Positions 8,246 to 16,793 of a DNA stretch of 57,031 nt are shown here, piece by piece (positions within the stretch are counted from its first letter, which is position 1; every line of letters starts with the position of its first letter). A program made the translations under genes and the position numbers. This DNA is from CAZKFA01 sp964551925 (GTDB taxonomy: Bacteria; Cyanobacteriota; Vampirovibrionia; LMEP-6097). The notes under the pieces are model-generated. The model worked only from the letters and a program-made list of their open reading frames with translations, searched no databases and had not been told where the DNA came from. Location of the stretch: NCBI GenBank assembly GCA_964551925.1, contig CAZKFA010000006.1:1-57031 (forward strand), in the 5' to 3' direction.

Positions 8246-8253
8246 AGCGCAAG

Positions 8254-9072
8254 GTGTTACCGGAATTACAAAACAGAATCACAGCAGCCAAAGTTGGTGA
8301 TACTAACAATTTTATTCAACATCGTTATATACAACGAGCTTTTTTTATTTTGGCAATCTTATTAATTTGGCAATTTATTGTTCAGCTTAAGTTGTATCCT
8401 GCTTACTTATTGCCATCACCAATTGAAGTTTTTGACACTTTGTTTTGGGGCTTTGCAAAGCAAAATTATTTATTAGCAGTTGCAGCATCTTTAAAGCGAG
8501 TTTCCCTTGGTTATATGCTAGCGGTAATTTGTGGTTTCATTGCGGGGCTTGCTATTGCTCGTTATAAATATATTGATAACTCTATAGGGGCGTCTTTGAC
8601 AAGCCTACAATCTATTCCTAGTGTGGCTTGGGTACCACTTGCTTTATTGTGGTTTGGGATCTCAGAATCCGCGGTCTTGTTTATCGTAGTATTAGAGGCT
8701 TTTATACCATGTGCTCTTGGTGTGAAGACTGGTGTACAGACTATTCCTCAAGAGTTAATTCGTGCTGGACTAACCTTGGGAGCACGTTCTTTTGATTTGT
8801 ACTTGCGTGTGATTATCCCAGCTATTGTACCGCAATTGGTGAGCAGCTTACGTTTGAGCTGGGCTTTTGCTTGGCGAGCCTTGATCGCTGGTGAGTTATT
8901 TGTTTCCGGACATGGTATTGGACAAACTTTAGAGGTTGGTCGTAGTCTTGCTGATATGTCGCAAGTAATCGCCATGATACTTATCATAGCTGTACTTGGA
9001 TATTTTACTGATAATGTTTTCTTTAGGGCTATCGAGAAGCAAACAAATAAACTTTGGGGGCTGCAGAGATAA
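8254..9072 (+). CDS. ABC transporter permease, SsuC/TauC/NrtB-like
   Basis: A 272-residue inner-membrane protein with about six hydrophobic segments, the first near residues 26-45 (ILLIWQFIVQL). The cytoplasmic EAA-type loop (LTLGARSFDLYLRVIIPAIVP) is typical of permeases for nitrate, sulfonates, taurine, pyrimidine precursors or similar small anions. The start is a GTG placed by the -10 box just upstream. The stop TAA shares a base with the ATG of the ATPase gene, so the two are translationally coupled. No periplasmic binding protein is encoded nearby, so the substrate cannot be stated. Confidence 0.9.
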   Translation: MLPELQNRITAAKVGDTNNFIQHRYIQRAFFILAILLIWQFIVQLKLYPAYLLPSPIEVFDTLFWGFAKQNYLLAVAASLKRVSLGYMLAVICGFIAGLAIARYKYIDNSIGASLTSLQSIPSVAWVPLALLWFGISESAVLFIVVLEAFIPCALGVKTGVQTIPQELIRAGLTLGARSFDLYLRVIIPAIVPQLVSSLRLSWAFAWRALIAGELFVSGHGIGQTLEVGRSLADMSQVIAMILIIAVLGYFTDNVFFRAIEKQTNKLWGLQR

Positions 9073-9848
9073 TGGCAGTATTTGTAGATAAAGTTGCTCT
9101 CAAGTATCCTAATAGTAAGGATTATATTTTAAAGAATCTTAGTTTGACAATTCAACCTAATGAATTTGTTTGCTTATTAGGTCCCTCTGGTTGTGGTAAG
9201 AGCTCCTTGCTTGGTATGATAGCAGGCTTCGTACAACCCAATCAGGGTAAGGTTTATCATAATGATGAGATTGTCAAGCGTCCATCATTGACGCGAACGC
9301 TGGTCTTCCAAGAATATGCTTTGTTTCCGTGGTTGACGGTTATAGAGAATGTCGCTTTTGGTTTGAAGTTTATTATTAGAGATAAACAAGAAAGATTTAA
9401 AGTTGCAGCAAGATATCTCAAGATGGTTGGATTGCTTGATCATGCTAAAGACAATATCTTTCAATTATCGGGTGGTATGAAACAAAGAGTCGCATTAGCT
9501 AGAGCGTTAGCTCCGCAGCCAGATTTATTGCTGATGGATGAGCCTTTTGGAGCATTAGATGATAAGACCAGATCAGACATGCAAAATCAATTAATCAATA
9601 TTTGTCAAGAATTAAGACCAACTGTTATTTTTGTGACTCATAGTGTTGATGAGGCTTTGAAGCTTGCTGATAGGATTATTGTTATTGCTGGAGCTAAAGA
9701 ATCTAAGGGTGAAATTAAAGCTGATATTAAGATTAATATCCCACGTCCAAGAGACCTTAATGAATTGAATCATTATCGCAATCAAGTGCTAGATGTAATC
9801 TATGGCAAAGATGATAAGAAGCAGTTTAGCTTCGACGCTATGATCTAA
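9072..9848 (+). CDS. ABC transporter ATP-binding protein
   Basis: Nucleotide-binding subunit (258 aa) of the transporter, energising the permease encoded directly upstream. Walker A is GPSGCGKSS, the Q-loop is FQEYALFPW, the signature is LSGGMKQR, Walker B is LLLMDEPF, followed by a D-loop (GALD) and the H-loop (THSVDEA). The FPW form after the Q-loop is common in SsuB/TauB/NrtD-type ATPases. I chose ATG 9072, which overlaps the permease stop (TAATG), rather than an in-frame TTG at 9054. The 3' end overlaps the rph 3' end by 11 bases, convergently. Confidence 0.92.
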   Translation: MAVFVDKVALKYPNSKDYILKNLSLTIQPNEFVCLLGPSGCGKSSLLGMIAGFVQPNQGKVYHNDEIVKRPSLTRTLVFQEYALFPWLTVIENVAFGLKFIIRDKQERFKVAARYLKMVGLLDHAKDNIFQLSGGMKQRVALARALAPQPDLLLMDEPFGALDDKTRSDMQNQLINICQELRPTVIFVTHSVDEALKLADRIIVIAGAKESKGEIKADIKINIPRPRDLNELNHYRNQVLDVIYGKDDKKQFSFDAMI

Positions 9849-10602
9849 GCGCTTCGTTTTGTAATTGACAGAGAGTCGCAACGCCTTCTTTAGCGAGTTG
9901 ATACATTTGTTCAAATTGTTTATAGCTAATGACATTGGCTTCAGCCGTAGTCTGTACTTCAATGATATCTCCATTTGCAGTAAGAATAAAATTGCCATCA
10001 GCATCAGCGCTGCTATCTTCTTCGTAATTCAGGTCCAGTAAAGCCTCTCCCTGTTTGAGTCCCACGGAGATAGCTGCTATTTGATTGATGATTGGTAAGC
10101 CATCGGTGAAGACTTTATGATGTTCACCTTTGATAGTTACACCATGTTCTTGCATGTGTCTTAAGCAATCATAGACAGCCACATAAGCAGCACTAATACT
10201 TGCAGTGCGTGTGCCACCGTCAGCTTGGATAACATCAGCATCAATATTGATACTTACGGGCGGTAGTTTTTTGAGATCTACCATGGCGCGAATTGATCTT
10301 CCTATCAGCCTTTGGATCTCAAGGGAGCGGCTAGAAGCCTTGTTGCGTTCGCGTTTGATACGCTCTTGACTAGAACCCGGTAGCATAGCGTATTCAGCCG
10401 TAATCCAACCTTGAGGTTCTTTAGCATCTTTGAGAAAGGGAGGTAAGCTTGGATCAATTTTGGCTGTGACTATAACTTTGGTGTCGCCACATTCGACTAG
10501 GACGGCACCTTCGGCTGTTTTGAGATAGTTGCGAGTAAATTTATAATTACGTAACTGATTAGCTTGGCGAGAATCTTTGCGCTGATATTGTGTTGTCGTC
10601 AT
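9838..10602 (-). CDS. rph: Ribonuclease PH
   Basis: A phosphorolytic 3'-5' exoribonuclease that trims tRNA 3' ends, normally a hexameric ring. The sequence has the family landmarks GWITAEYAMLPGS, the R-rich segment after it, GRSIRAMVDL, the DADVIQADGGTRTASI core and a C-terminal DGDIIEVQTTAE-like motif. At 254 residues it is slightly longer than usual because of an N-terminal Gln/Arg-rich extension. A TGC-TAAACT box (10611-10619) ends 8 bases before the ATG, so it may be leaderless despite following the rel gene closely (20 bases). Confidence 0.95.
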   Translation of the reverse strand: MTTTQYQRKDSRQANQLRNYKFTRNYLKTAEGAVLVECGDTKVIVTAKIDPSLPPFLKDAKEPQGWITAEYAMLPGSSQERIKRERNKASSRSLEIQRLIGRSIRAMVDLKKLPPVSINIDADVIQADGGTRTASISAAYVAVYDCLRHMQEHGVTIKGEHHKVFTDGLPIINQIAAISVGLKQGEALLDLNYEEDSSADADGNFILTANGDIIEVQTTAEANVISYKQFEQMYQLAKEGVATLCQLQNEALRS

Positions 10603-10610
10603 AATCTAAT

Positions 10611-10619
10611 AGTTTAGCA
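10611..10619 (-). promoter_or_regulatory. Extended -10 of rph, leaderless type
   Basis: TGC-TAAACT ends 8 bases before ATG 10602, in the 20-base space after the rel stop codon. No Shine-Dalgarno sequence is visible. Confidence 0.45.
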
Positions 10620-10622
10620 GTA

Positions 10623-12812
10623 TTAACTACGGTCTGAAGACAGTACATCGCTCATATTCTTGATTGAGACCATGATCTTGTTCAATTCATCTAGATCTCT
10701 GACATTAAGTACTAATCTGAGTAGTGCGATATTTTCTGCTTGCCTTTCTTTGACTTTGAAGTCACCAATACTAATACCGGCATCAGCAACCAGTGTGAGT
10801 ACGTCTTTGACCACTCCCACTCTATCTACTAGCACTAGATTGATAGTAGCTGGGTAAGTTTTATTACTCCGCTTGCCCCAAACTAAGCGCATTAATCTTT
10901 CAGCTTCAATTTGTTTGAGGTTTTGACAGTCTGTACGATGTACTGTTATGCCCTTGCCCTTGGAAACCACGCCAAATACAGGTTCTCCAGGAATTGGCAT
11001 GCAGCATTTTGCAATGTTATATAGCAGCCCATCAAGTTCTGGAATATCAGCATCCTCACCTCTGGTTGGTGCTTTGCGGCTAGTTATTTTAGTAACAGCT
11101 TCTAAGCTAAGATCTTCTTGTTTGCCGTATTTGGTGTTTTGTAGTTTGCCCATTATTTGAGCACTTGAAGTATCGCCGGAACCTATGCTTGCAACCAAAT
11201 CTTCAGTGGTTTTGTAGTTAAGCTTGACTGCAACTTCTTGCAGTTCTTGAGAGTTAAAGAATTGTTCGAAGCCTTCTTTACCGAACTCTGTTTCTAGCAT
11301 TTCACGCCCTATTTGTAGATGGCGGTCTTTGTTTTGTTTTTTGTACCAGGATTTGATCTTATGCTTTGCCTGATGGGTTTTCACGAAGTTTAACCAAGTG
11401 AGGTTGGGGTGAGCATTCTTACTAGAGAGGATTTCAACAACATCACCATTCTGCATTTTGTAGTTTATCGGTACGATTTTGTCATTGACCTTAGCACCAA
11501 TGCAGGTGTCACCAATTTTGGTGTGGACTTTGTACGCGAAATCAATTGGTGTCGAATCTACTGGTAGAGTGAATACGTCTCCTTTGGGAGTGAGTATATA
11601 AACTTCTTGACTCAAAAGGTCTCTCTTAACGGTTTCTACATACTCTTGAGCATCATTAACATCACTTTGCCAAGAAAGTAATTGTCTGATCCAGGTTAAT
11701 TCTTCTAACTCTTTAGGAGCAGCTTGATTAGAGCCTCCTGATTCTTTGTAGTGCCAGTGCGCGGCTATACCATTCTCTGCGATGTCATGCATGGCTTGAG
11801 TTCGTATTTGTACTTCTAGTGCGCTACCAAATGGAGTTATTACTGTTGTGTGCAAAGATTGATAGAGATTGCTCTTGGGGACTGCTATATAATCTTTGAA
11901 GCGAGTTGGAATTGGACGGAAAGTTTCGTGTATGATACCTAAAGACGCGTAACAGTCTTTGACGTCATTGACAATGACACGAACTCCAAGGAGATCATAA
12001 ATTTGCAGATCGCCATTTTCGGCATAATCACTGCCATAGGACTCTTTAAGTTTTTTGAAAATACTATAGAAATGTTTTGCTCGTCCATAGATTTCAGCTT
12101 TGATGTCATTGCTACGTAAAACTTCTTTTATTTTTTCTTGGACGGATTGGATCTGTGACTCACGTTCTGCTTTTTTGCTATTTACTAAGCTTTTTATTTG
12201 TTCATAGTCCTGAGGGCAGAGAAATTTAAAGGCTAAGTCCTCTAGTTCGATTTTTACCGAATGCAAACCAACTCTATTAGCCAGTGGAGCAAATATGTCC
12301 AAAGTCTCTTGAGCAACGGCTTTACGCCTGTCTTCATTGAGATGTTCTAGAGTCTGCATATTATTCAAACGATCGGCTAGCTTGACGAGAACCACTCGCA
12401 TATCTTTAGCAATTGCTAATAACATTTTGCGAAAATTATTAGCCTGCTCTTCTTTGGTGGATTTGAAATTGAGCTTCCCTAATTTAGTTACACCATCTAC
12501 GAGTTGATGTATTGTATTGCCAAAAATATTTTTTAGATCCTCATCTGTCGCATCGGTATCTTCTAGTACGTCGTGCAAGAGACCCGCACAAATAGTAGAG
12601 ACATCGGCATTGAGATTAATCAGAGTAATTGCGACAGCAACTGGATGAACTATATACAATTCACCACTACGTCGTCTTTGTTTAATATGTTTGAGATAAG
12701 CAAATTCAAAAGCCTGCTGTACTTTTTCTATATCAGCGGCAGCTCGGTGTTGTGATTTTAGGCTAGCAGTTAATTGATCTGCTAATTCCTGTTTAAGTTG
12801 TTCGTCAAGCAT
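10623..12812 (-). CDS. Bifunctional (p)ppGpp synthetase/hydrolase
   Basis: A Rel/SpoT-type stringent-response enzyme of 729 residues, full length for the family. The N-terminal hydrolase keeps its HD motif (LLHDVLEDT) and the LADRLNNMQTL segment, so degradation of ppGpp should be active. The synthetase follows (YDLLGVRVIV, RFKDYIAVPK, EVQIRTQAMHDIAE), then a TGS domain (VYILTPKGDVFTLP), a CCMPIPG zinc-finger-type segment and a C-terminal ACT domain. It is probably the only long Rel protein of the cell, combining both activities. It is followed on the same strand by rph and is divergent from yggT. Confidence 0.95.
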   Translation of the reverse strand: MLDEQLKQELADQLTASLKSQHRAAADIEKVQQAFEFAYLKHIKQRRRSGELYIVHPVAVAITLINLNADVSTICAGLLHDVLEDTDATDEDLKNIFGNTIHQLVDGVTKLGKLNFKSTKEEQANNFRKMLLAIAKDMRVVLVKLADRLNNMQTLEHLNEDRRKAVAQETLDIFAPLANRVGLHSVKIELEDLAFKFLCPQDYEQIKSLVNSKKAERESQIQSVQEKIKEVLRSNDIKAEIYGRAKHFYSIFKKLKESYGSDYAENGDLQIYDLLGVRVIVNDVKDCYASLGIIHETFRPIPTRFKDYIAVPKSNLYQSLHTTVITPFGSALEVQIRTQAMHDIAENGIAAHWHYKESGGSNQAAPKELEELTWIRQLLSWQSDVNDAQEYVETVKRDLLSQEVYILTPKGDVFTLPVDSTPIDFAYKVHTKIGDTCIGAKVNDKIVPINYKMQNGDVVEILSSKNAHPNLTWLNFVKTHQAKHKIKSWYKKQNKDRHLQIGREMLETEFGKEGFEQFFNSQELQEVAVKLNYKTTEDLVASIGSGDTSSAQIMGKLQNTKYGKQEDLSLEAVTKITSRKAPTRGEDADIPELDGLLYNIAKCCMPIPGEPVFGVVSKGKGITVHRTDCQNLKQIEAERLMRLVWGKRSNKTYPATINLVLVDRVGVVKDVLTLVADAGISIGDFKVKERQAENIALLRLVLNVRDLDELNKIMVSIKNMSDVLSSDRS

Positions 12813-12936
12813 TAAGTTTTAAACAGTCTCTTTATCAAGGTCTCCTATAATTCTATACCCAGAGCCATTCAAGAAACTATCTAGTTAAGATAATGCAAGT
12901 GACTTGGGCGTTAATCAGTGGTATATTAATAAGCAT

Positions 12937-13194
12937 ATGCCAGCAAAACTAATATTACTTCTCGGGCAAGCTGTAGATATTTATGGTTTTCTACTTTTTG
13001 CTTGGGCTCTGGCTTCTTGGTTTCCCCGTTTCCATGGCACTAAAGCTTATGCTTACTTGGATTCTATAGTGACTCCATATATCCGGATTTTTAGAGGAGT
13101 GATTCCACCAATTGGTGGTTTTGATTTGTCTGTGATGTTGGCTTTTTTTGTTTTATATTTTGTTAAGTCGATTTTATTGTCATTAGTATTTTAA
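12937..13194 (+). CDS. yggT: YggT family membrane protein
   Basis: A small (85 aa) inner-membrane protein with two hydrophobic segments, FLLFAWALASWF near residues 17-28 and MLAFFVLYFVKSILLSLVF at the end. The intervening DSIVTPYIRIFRGVIPPIGG is the YggT/YlmG signature. The family is linked to cell division or osmotic adaptation in several phyla and to nucleoid distribution in cyanobacteria. I chose ATG 12937; a TTG at 12904 would add eleven hydrophilic residues before the first conserved part. The stop codon is immediately followed by the mraY ATG, so the two are coupled. Confidence 0.85.
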   Translation: MPAKLILLLGQAVDIYGFLLFAWALASWFPRFHGTKAYAYLDSIVTPYIRIFRGVIPPIGGFDLSVMLAFFVLYFVKSILLSLVF

Positions 13195-14175
13195 ATGATC
13201 ATATTATATTATTCTGTCACCAGTTTTTTAATCGCATTATTAATTGCGCAACCTTTGATTCAGCTATTACGAAGGCTTAAATCCCAACAACAATTTAGAG
13301 CACTTGGTCCTCAATCACATATAGAGACTAAAGCTGGAACCCCAACGATGGGAGCTTGGATTTTTCTTGTGCCTATTTTGCTTTTGAATGGATATTTATT
13401 CTTAAAAAATTTAAATCAAGAGTTATTATTGGTGATGATAGGGCTCATTGCTGGAACGGTCCTCGGTGCTTGGGATGATGGCTTGAAGCTACTCAAGAAA
13501 AATTATAAAGGCTTGGATTCAAAGTTAAAATTATTGCTGCAATTTATAGTGAGTGTTGCGATTGCTCATATGTCAGGCAGATACATGTTCTCACCTTGGG
13601 ATACTTACGACAATAATATCCCAGCTTGGATGATTTTTGCAATTGAAGTCTTGTGGGCTTTTTTGGTTATTGCTGGTACTTCAAATGCTATTAATTTATC
13701 AGATGGTTTAGATGGACTTGCAACTATACTTAGTGTGCTGGCTTTTGGGGCTTGTGCCTGGTATTTTTATTCACAAGTTAATTTCAGCATGTTGATTTTT
13801 TGTTTGATTGTTATTACTGCCTTAATTGGATTCTTGATTTTTAATTATCATCCCGCCAAAATTTTTATGGGGGATACTGGTAGTTTGGCTCTGGGTATGG
13901 CTTTGGGGACTATAGCGTATGTGGAAAATATAGAGTGGTATCTTTTGATATTTGCTCTTGTGCCAGTTCTTGAATCAGTGTCTGTAATCTTGCAAGTCGC
14001 GAGTTCACAAATTTCAAGGAGATTCTTTGGTAAGGATTGGAGAATTTTTAAGATGGCTCCATTGCACCATCATCTTGAACTTTCTGGATTAAAAGAATTG
14101 CAAATTTTCTTTTTGCTAGCAGGGTTGCAGTTAGTGGCGATAATTATTTTCTTTGCAACTAACTCGACCTTATAG
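13195..14175 (+). CDS. mraY: Phospho-N-acetylmuramoyl-pentapeptide-transferase
   Basis: Transfers phospho-MurNAc-pentapeptide from UDP to undecaprenyl phosphate, forming lipid I at the inner membrane. The 326-residue protein has about ten membrane segments. It carries the family motifs WDDGLKL (paired aspartates), NLSDGLDGLA, FMGDTGSLALG and the MraY-specific APLHHHLE near the C-terminus, which separates it from WecA-type enzymes. The ATG follows the yggT stop directly. It is not in a classical dcw cluster; the peptidoglycan and division genes of this window are dispersed. Confidence 0.93.
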   Translation: MIILYYSVTSFLIALLIAQPLIQLLRRLKSQQQFRALGPQSHIETKAGTPTMGAWIFLVPILLLNGYLFLKNLNQELLLVMIGLIAGTVLGAWDDGLKLLKKNYKGLDSKLKLLLQFIVSVAIAHMSGRYMFSPWDTYDNNIPAWMIFAIEVLWAFLVIAGTSNAINLSDGLDGLATILSVLAFGACAWYFYSQVNFSMLIFCLIVITALIGFLIFNYHPAKIFMGDTGSLALGMALGTIAYVENIEWYLLIFALVPVLESVSVILQVASSQISRRFFGKDWRIFKMAPLHHHLELSGLKELQIFFLLAGLQLVAIIIFFATNSTL

Positions 14176-14188
14176 TAGTACTATAGGG

Positions 14189-14884
14189 TTACCAGTACAT
14201 ATAGTATGTATCATTTGATTTAATCATATGCCCCTGTAAGCTAATTCTCATATCGCTTTCGTCTGGTTCAGTCATTGCTGCGATTTGATGGTATTTAAGT
14301 CCTGAATGAATTACTATTTCCCCAGTATTGAATTTTGCATAGTGTGGTTTAGAATCATCAAGTTTGTTTTTGCGATCTTCCGTGCTTAAATCTTTGAGAT
14401 CGTCGTAACTATAATCCCAAACATACATACCACCACCATTCTTTGGTAATTGAATATAAAGAGTGAAGCTTAAAGCATCTTTAGGATCAAACCTCATTTC
14501 TTTCCAGTTGAGTAGCTCATACTGTAAGTCACAATGCCGGCTGGCAACGGTGATTTCAAAAATTTCGTCACCTGCAAAAATATGAAATCCAGGTATTGCA
14601 AAATCTTTTTTATATGAACATTTATGTTTTAGATATTCTTCAAAAAAGTTTTGGACTTTGAGATATAGCGGAGCAAAGTTCTCTTCTAAAATTGGATTAA
14701 ATTTTTCTGCCCATTTGTAATAGCGCTCAGGATCCTCGTAAGCATCCATATAACTTGCGGCCCCCAAGGAGAAAAATGGGTAGGCAAAATATCCACCTCT
14801 ATTGACCCAATGTTCTTGAAGTGAACGCACTTTATTTGCGATCTCTGCTGATTCATTAGTATTTAGCAGTAAGTAGCTTTTCAC
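14189..14884 (-). CDS. Putative 2OG-Fe(II) oxygenase-like protein
   Basis: The 231-residue protein has the spacing of a double-stranded beta-helix iron enzyme: HxD at H117/D119 (RHCD), a distal histidine at H199 (LKYHQ) and an arginine at R213 (MRISLQGH) that could bind 2-oxoglutarate. HSG six residues before H199 also fits. The substrate is unknown and the N-terminal 90 residues are helical. The assignment rests on these motifs only, so it is tentative. The start is GTG at 14884; a TATATT box ends 8 bases upstream, in the pattern of leaderless genes here. It is divergent from lipA. Confidence 0.6.
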   Translation of the reverse strand: MKSYLLLNTNESAEIANKVRSLQEHWVNRGGYFAYPFFSLGAASYMDAYEDPERYYKWAEKFNPILEENFAPLYLKVQNFFEEYLKHKCSYKKDFAIPGFHIFAGDEIFEITVASRHCDLQYELLNWKEMRFDPKDALSFTLYIQLPKNGGGMYVWDYSYDDLKDLSTEDRKNKLDDSKPHYAKFNTGEIVIHSGLKYHQIAAMTEPDESDMRISLQGHMIKSNDTYYMYW

Positions 14885-14940
14885 TATAGTTTAATATACC
14901 CATAAGTCTTGTCACGAAATCACTCATAGTTACGTTACGT

Positions 14941-14946
14941 TATAAT
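14941..14946 (+). promoter_or_regulatory. -10 box of lipA, leaderless type
   Basis: TATAAT ends exactly 7 bases before the lipA ATG at 14954. No Shine-Dalgarno sequence occurs between them. Confidence 0.7.
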
Positions 14947-14953
14947 TAAACAT

Positions 14954-15844
14954 ATGTCCAATCGCTCTAATCCGTTTTTATTAGATAGAGAGACTCTCCC
15001 TAAACTACCAAAATGGCTAAGAAATGTTAAGCCAAAATATTATTATGATAAGTTGATCCGCGATATGCCGCTTGATGGTATGACAACGGTTTGTCATGAA
15101 GCTAAATGTCCCAATCGAGGTGAATGTATTTCTCGCGGTATCGTGACAGTGATGATTTTGGGTTCGCAATGTACTAGAGCTTGTACCTTCTGCGCTGTTG
15201 GTAGAGAGAAGCCTAGTGTTGTTGATATTGATGAGCCGCGTAAGATGCTTGATATGGTTAATTACATGGATGCTAAATATGTCGTTATCACTGCTCCTAC
15301 TCGAGATGATTTATTTGATGGTGGTGCGGCACATTTTAGGCAAGTAGTTGAACACCTACGTATTCATAGACCCGATGTTAAATTAGAATTATTAATTCCT
15401 GATTTTGCTAATCAAGAATTCGCCTTTGATGAAATTATTGCGGCTAATCCAGATATGTTGTGCTTTGACATACAAACAGTGCCATCTCGCTATCCCTTTG
15501 TTAGACCAGGTTTTAGCTATCAGAAAGGATTGGATTTATTTCGTTACTTTAATAATAACAGTAATCTTAAACTTAAGAGCGGTATTATGGTTGGCATTGG
15601 TGAGACACTTGATGAGATGATTGCCCTATTCAAAGATCTATATGAAAGTGGTGTGCGTTACGTCACAGTGGGGCAATATTTGCAAGCACCAGGACAACCA
15701 CTGCCAGTGATCGAATATATAGAACCCAGTTATTATGAGTGTTATAAAGAAGAAGCTAGTAAGATTGGTTTATGGATTCAAGCTGGACCTTTGGTTAGAA
15801 GTAGTTATATGGCGGATGGTGTGTTAGAGCATAATGCAAACTAA
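14954..15844 (+). CDS. lipA: Lipoyl synthase
   Basis: A radical-SAM enzyme that inserts two sulfurs into octanoyl groups on carrier proteins such as GcvH. Both [4Fe-4S] clusters are visible: the auxiliary cysteines C47, C52 and C58 (CHEAKCPNRGEC), and the SAM-cluster CxxxCxxC at C73, C77 and C80. The C-terminal RSSYMADG supplies the serine ligand expected for LipA. The 296-residue length is normal. Its last 11 bases overlap the start of the octanoyltransferase-like gene, so the two lipoylation steps are translationally coupled. Confidence 0.96.
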   Translation: MSNRSNPFLLDRETLPKLPKWLRNVKPKYYYDKLIRDMPLDGMTTVCHEAKCPNRGECISRGIVTVMILGSQCTRACTFCAVGREKPSVVDIDEPRKMLDMVNYMDAKYVVITAPTRDDLFDGGAAHFRQVVEHLRIHRPDVKLELLIPDFANQEFAFDEIIAANPDMLCFDIQTVPSRYPFVRPGFSYQKGLDLFRYFNNNSNLKLKSGIMVGIGETLDEMIALFKDLYESGVRYVTVGQYLQAPGQPLPVIEYIEPSYYECYKEEASKIGLWIQAGPLVRSSYMADGVLEHNAN

Positions 15845-16630
15845 AACATTGAATTTAATGCAGCGTGATGCTCAGTTATTCGCTGATTATGATGCAGGCA
15901 ATGCAACTCAGCCAATTTGTTTTTTTTATACTTGGGATCATGTGGCTATTACAATAGGGCGNNNNNNNNNNNNNNNNNNNNNNNNNNNNNNNNNNNNNNN
16001 NNNNNNNNNNNNNNNNNNNNNNNNNNNNNNNNNNNNNNNNNNNNNNNNNNNNNNNNNNNNNCTCAGCCAATTTGTTTTTTTTATACTTGGGATCATGTGG
16101 CTATTACAATAGGGCGTATCCAAAGTCAAAGAGATAAATTAATTCAAGAAGCAACTGACATTGGTATCCCATGTTATCTACGTCCAACTGGTGGTAGAGC
16201 TGTTTTGCATGGAGCTGATATTTGTTATACCTTTATTGCAAGTACTAATCATCCAGAATTTGGTGGCACTCTTGCTGAGTCATTCAAAAAAGTAAATCTT
16301 TATATGATTGGGTTATTTAATCAAACTTTAGGGCTTGATATTTACAGTGCTCAAATGACTAAAATGAAATCCAATAATTTTAATTGTTTTGCCACAACAG
16401 TCGGCAACGAAGCTCTAATCCAGGTAGAGACTGGATCTTATAAGGTGATGGGTGCGGCGCAAGCCATGGGCCGGCGTTGTTTTATTCAACAAGGCTCATT
16501 ACAAGTCAATTCTAACAATTCTACTTTATCTTATTTCAAAGACACATACTCAATTAGTAAATTTCTTGGTCGAGAATTAGATTTGAATGAAGTGTCAAAT
16601 AGTCTTAATTTGCAAGCAAACGCCCTATAG
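15834..16630 (+). CDS. lipM: Octanoyltransferase LipM-like / lipoate ligase family
   Basis: A member of the LplA/LipM/LipB fold that attaches octanoyl or lipoyl groups to carrier lysines, matching the adjacent lipA. Motifs are RPTGGRAVLHGADICYTF (substrate pocket), CFATTVGNEALI (candidate catalytic cysteine of LipM-type transferases) and YKVMGAAQA (conserved lysine). An assembly gap splits it. The 55 bases before and after the 100 N are identical; collapsing one copy restores a single 213-codon frame, so the gene is intact in the organism. LipM rather than ligase activity is inferred from the cysteine. The ATG lies inside the lipA 3' end. Confidence 0.85.
15907..16116. repeat. Assembly gap flanked by 55-bp artificial duplication
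   Basis: Bases 15907-15961 and 16062-16116 are identical and flank exactly 100 N. Merging them restores the lipM frame. This is the mark of two contigs overlapping by an assembler k-mer length and joined without merging, not a biological repeat. Confidence 0.93.
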
Positions 16631-16793
16631 GACAAGGTCCTGGAGTAACATGAGGTTTCTGTCCAGGTTTAGGTTCGTGGAAAGGACAGGGTTGTGGCTT
16701 GAAAGCAGGTTTCCTTGCGGGTTCTGCTGGTGTCGTAGGTTTAGTTGTTGGCTTGGTAGCAGGTTCAACTGCTGGTGCTGCATTAATTATCAT
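16605..16793 (-). CDS. Proline/lysine-rich small protein
   Basis: A 62-residue, strongly Pro/Lys/Thr-rich protein with repeated KPTT, ARKPAFKP and PGP units and two cysteines in PCP contexts. Its ATG overlaps the TGA of the giant upstream gene (ATGA), a classical translational-coupling arrangement, which is the main reason to accept it. Its 3' end overlaps the lipM 3' end by 26 bases on the opposite strand. Low-complexity composition prevents any functional assignment; a flexible linker or tail that works with the large protein is one possibility. Confidence 0.55.
   Translation of the reverse strand: MIINAAPAVEPATKPTTKPTTPAEPARKPAFKPQPCPFHEPKPGQKPHVTPGPCPIGRLLAN

Noticed and set aside
15834..16112. 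Short frames and apparent tandem duplication around the N run in lipM
   Set aside because: These come from the 100-N gap and its 55-base duplicated flanks; merging the copies gives one intact gene.
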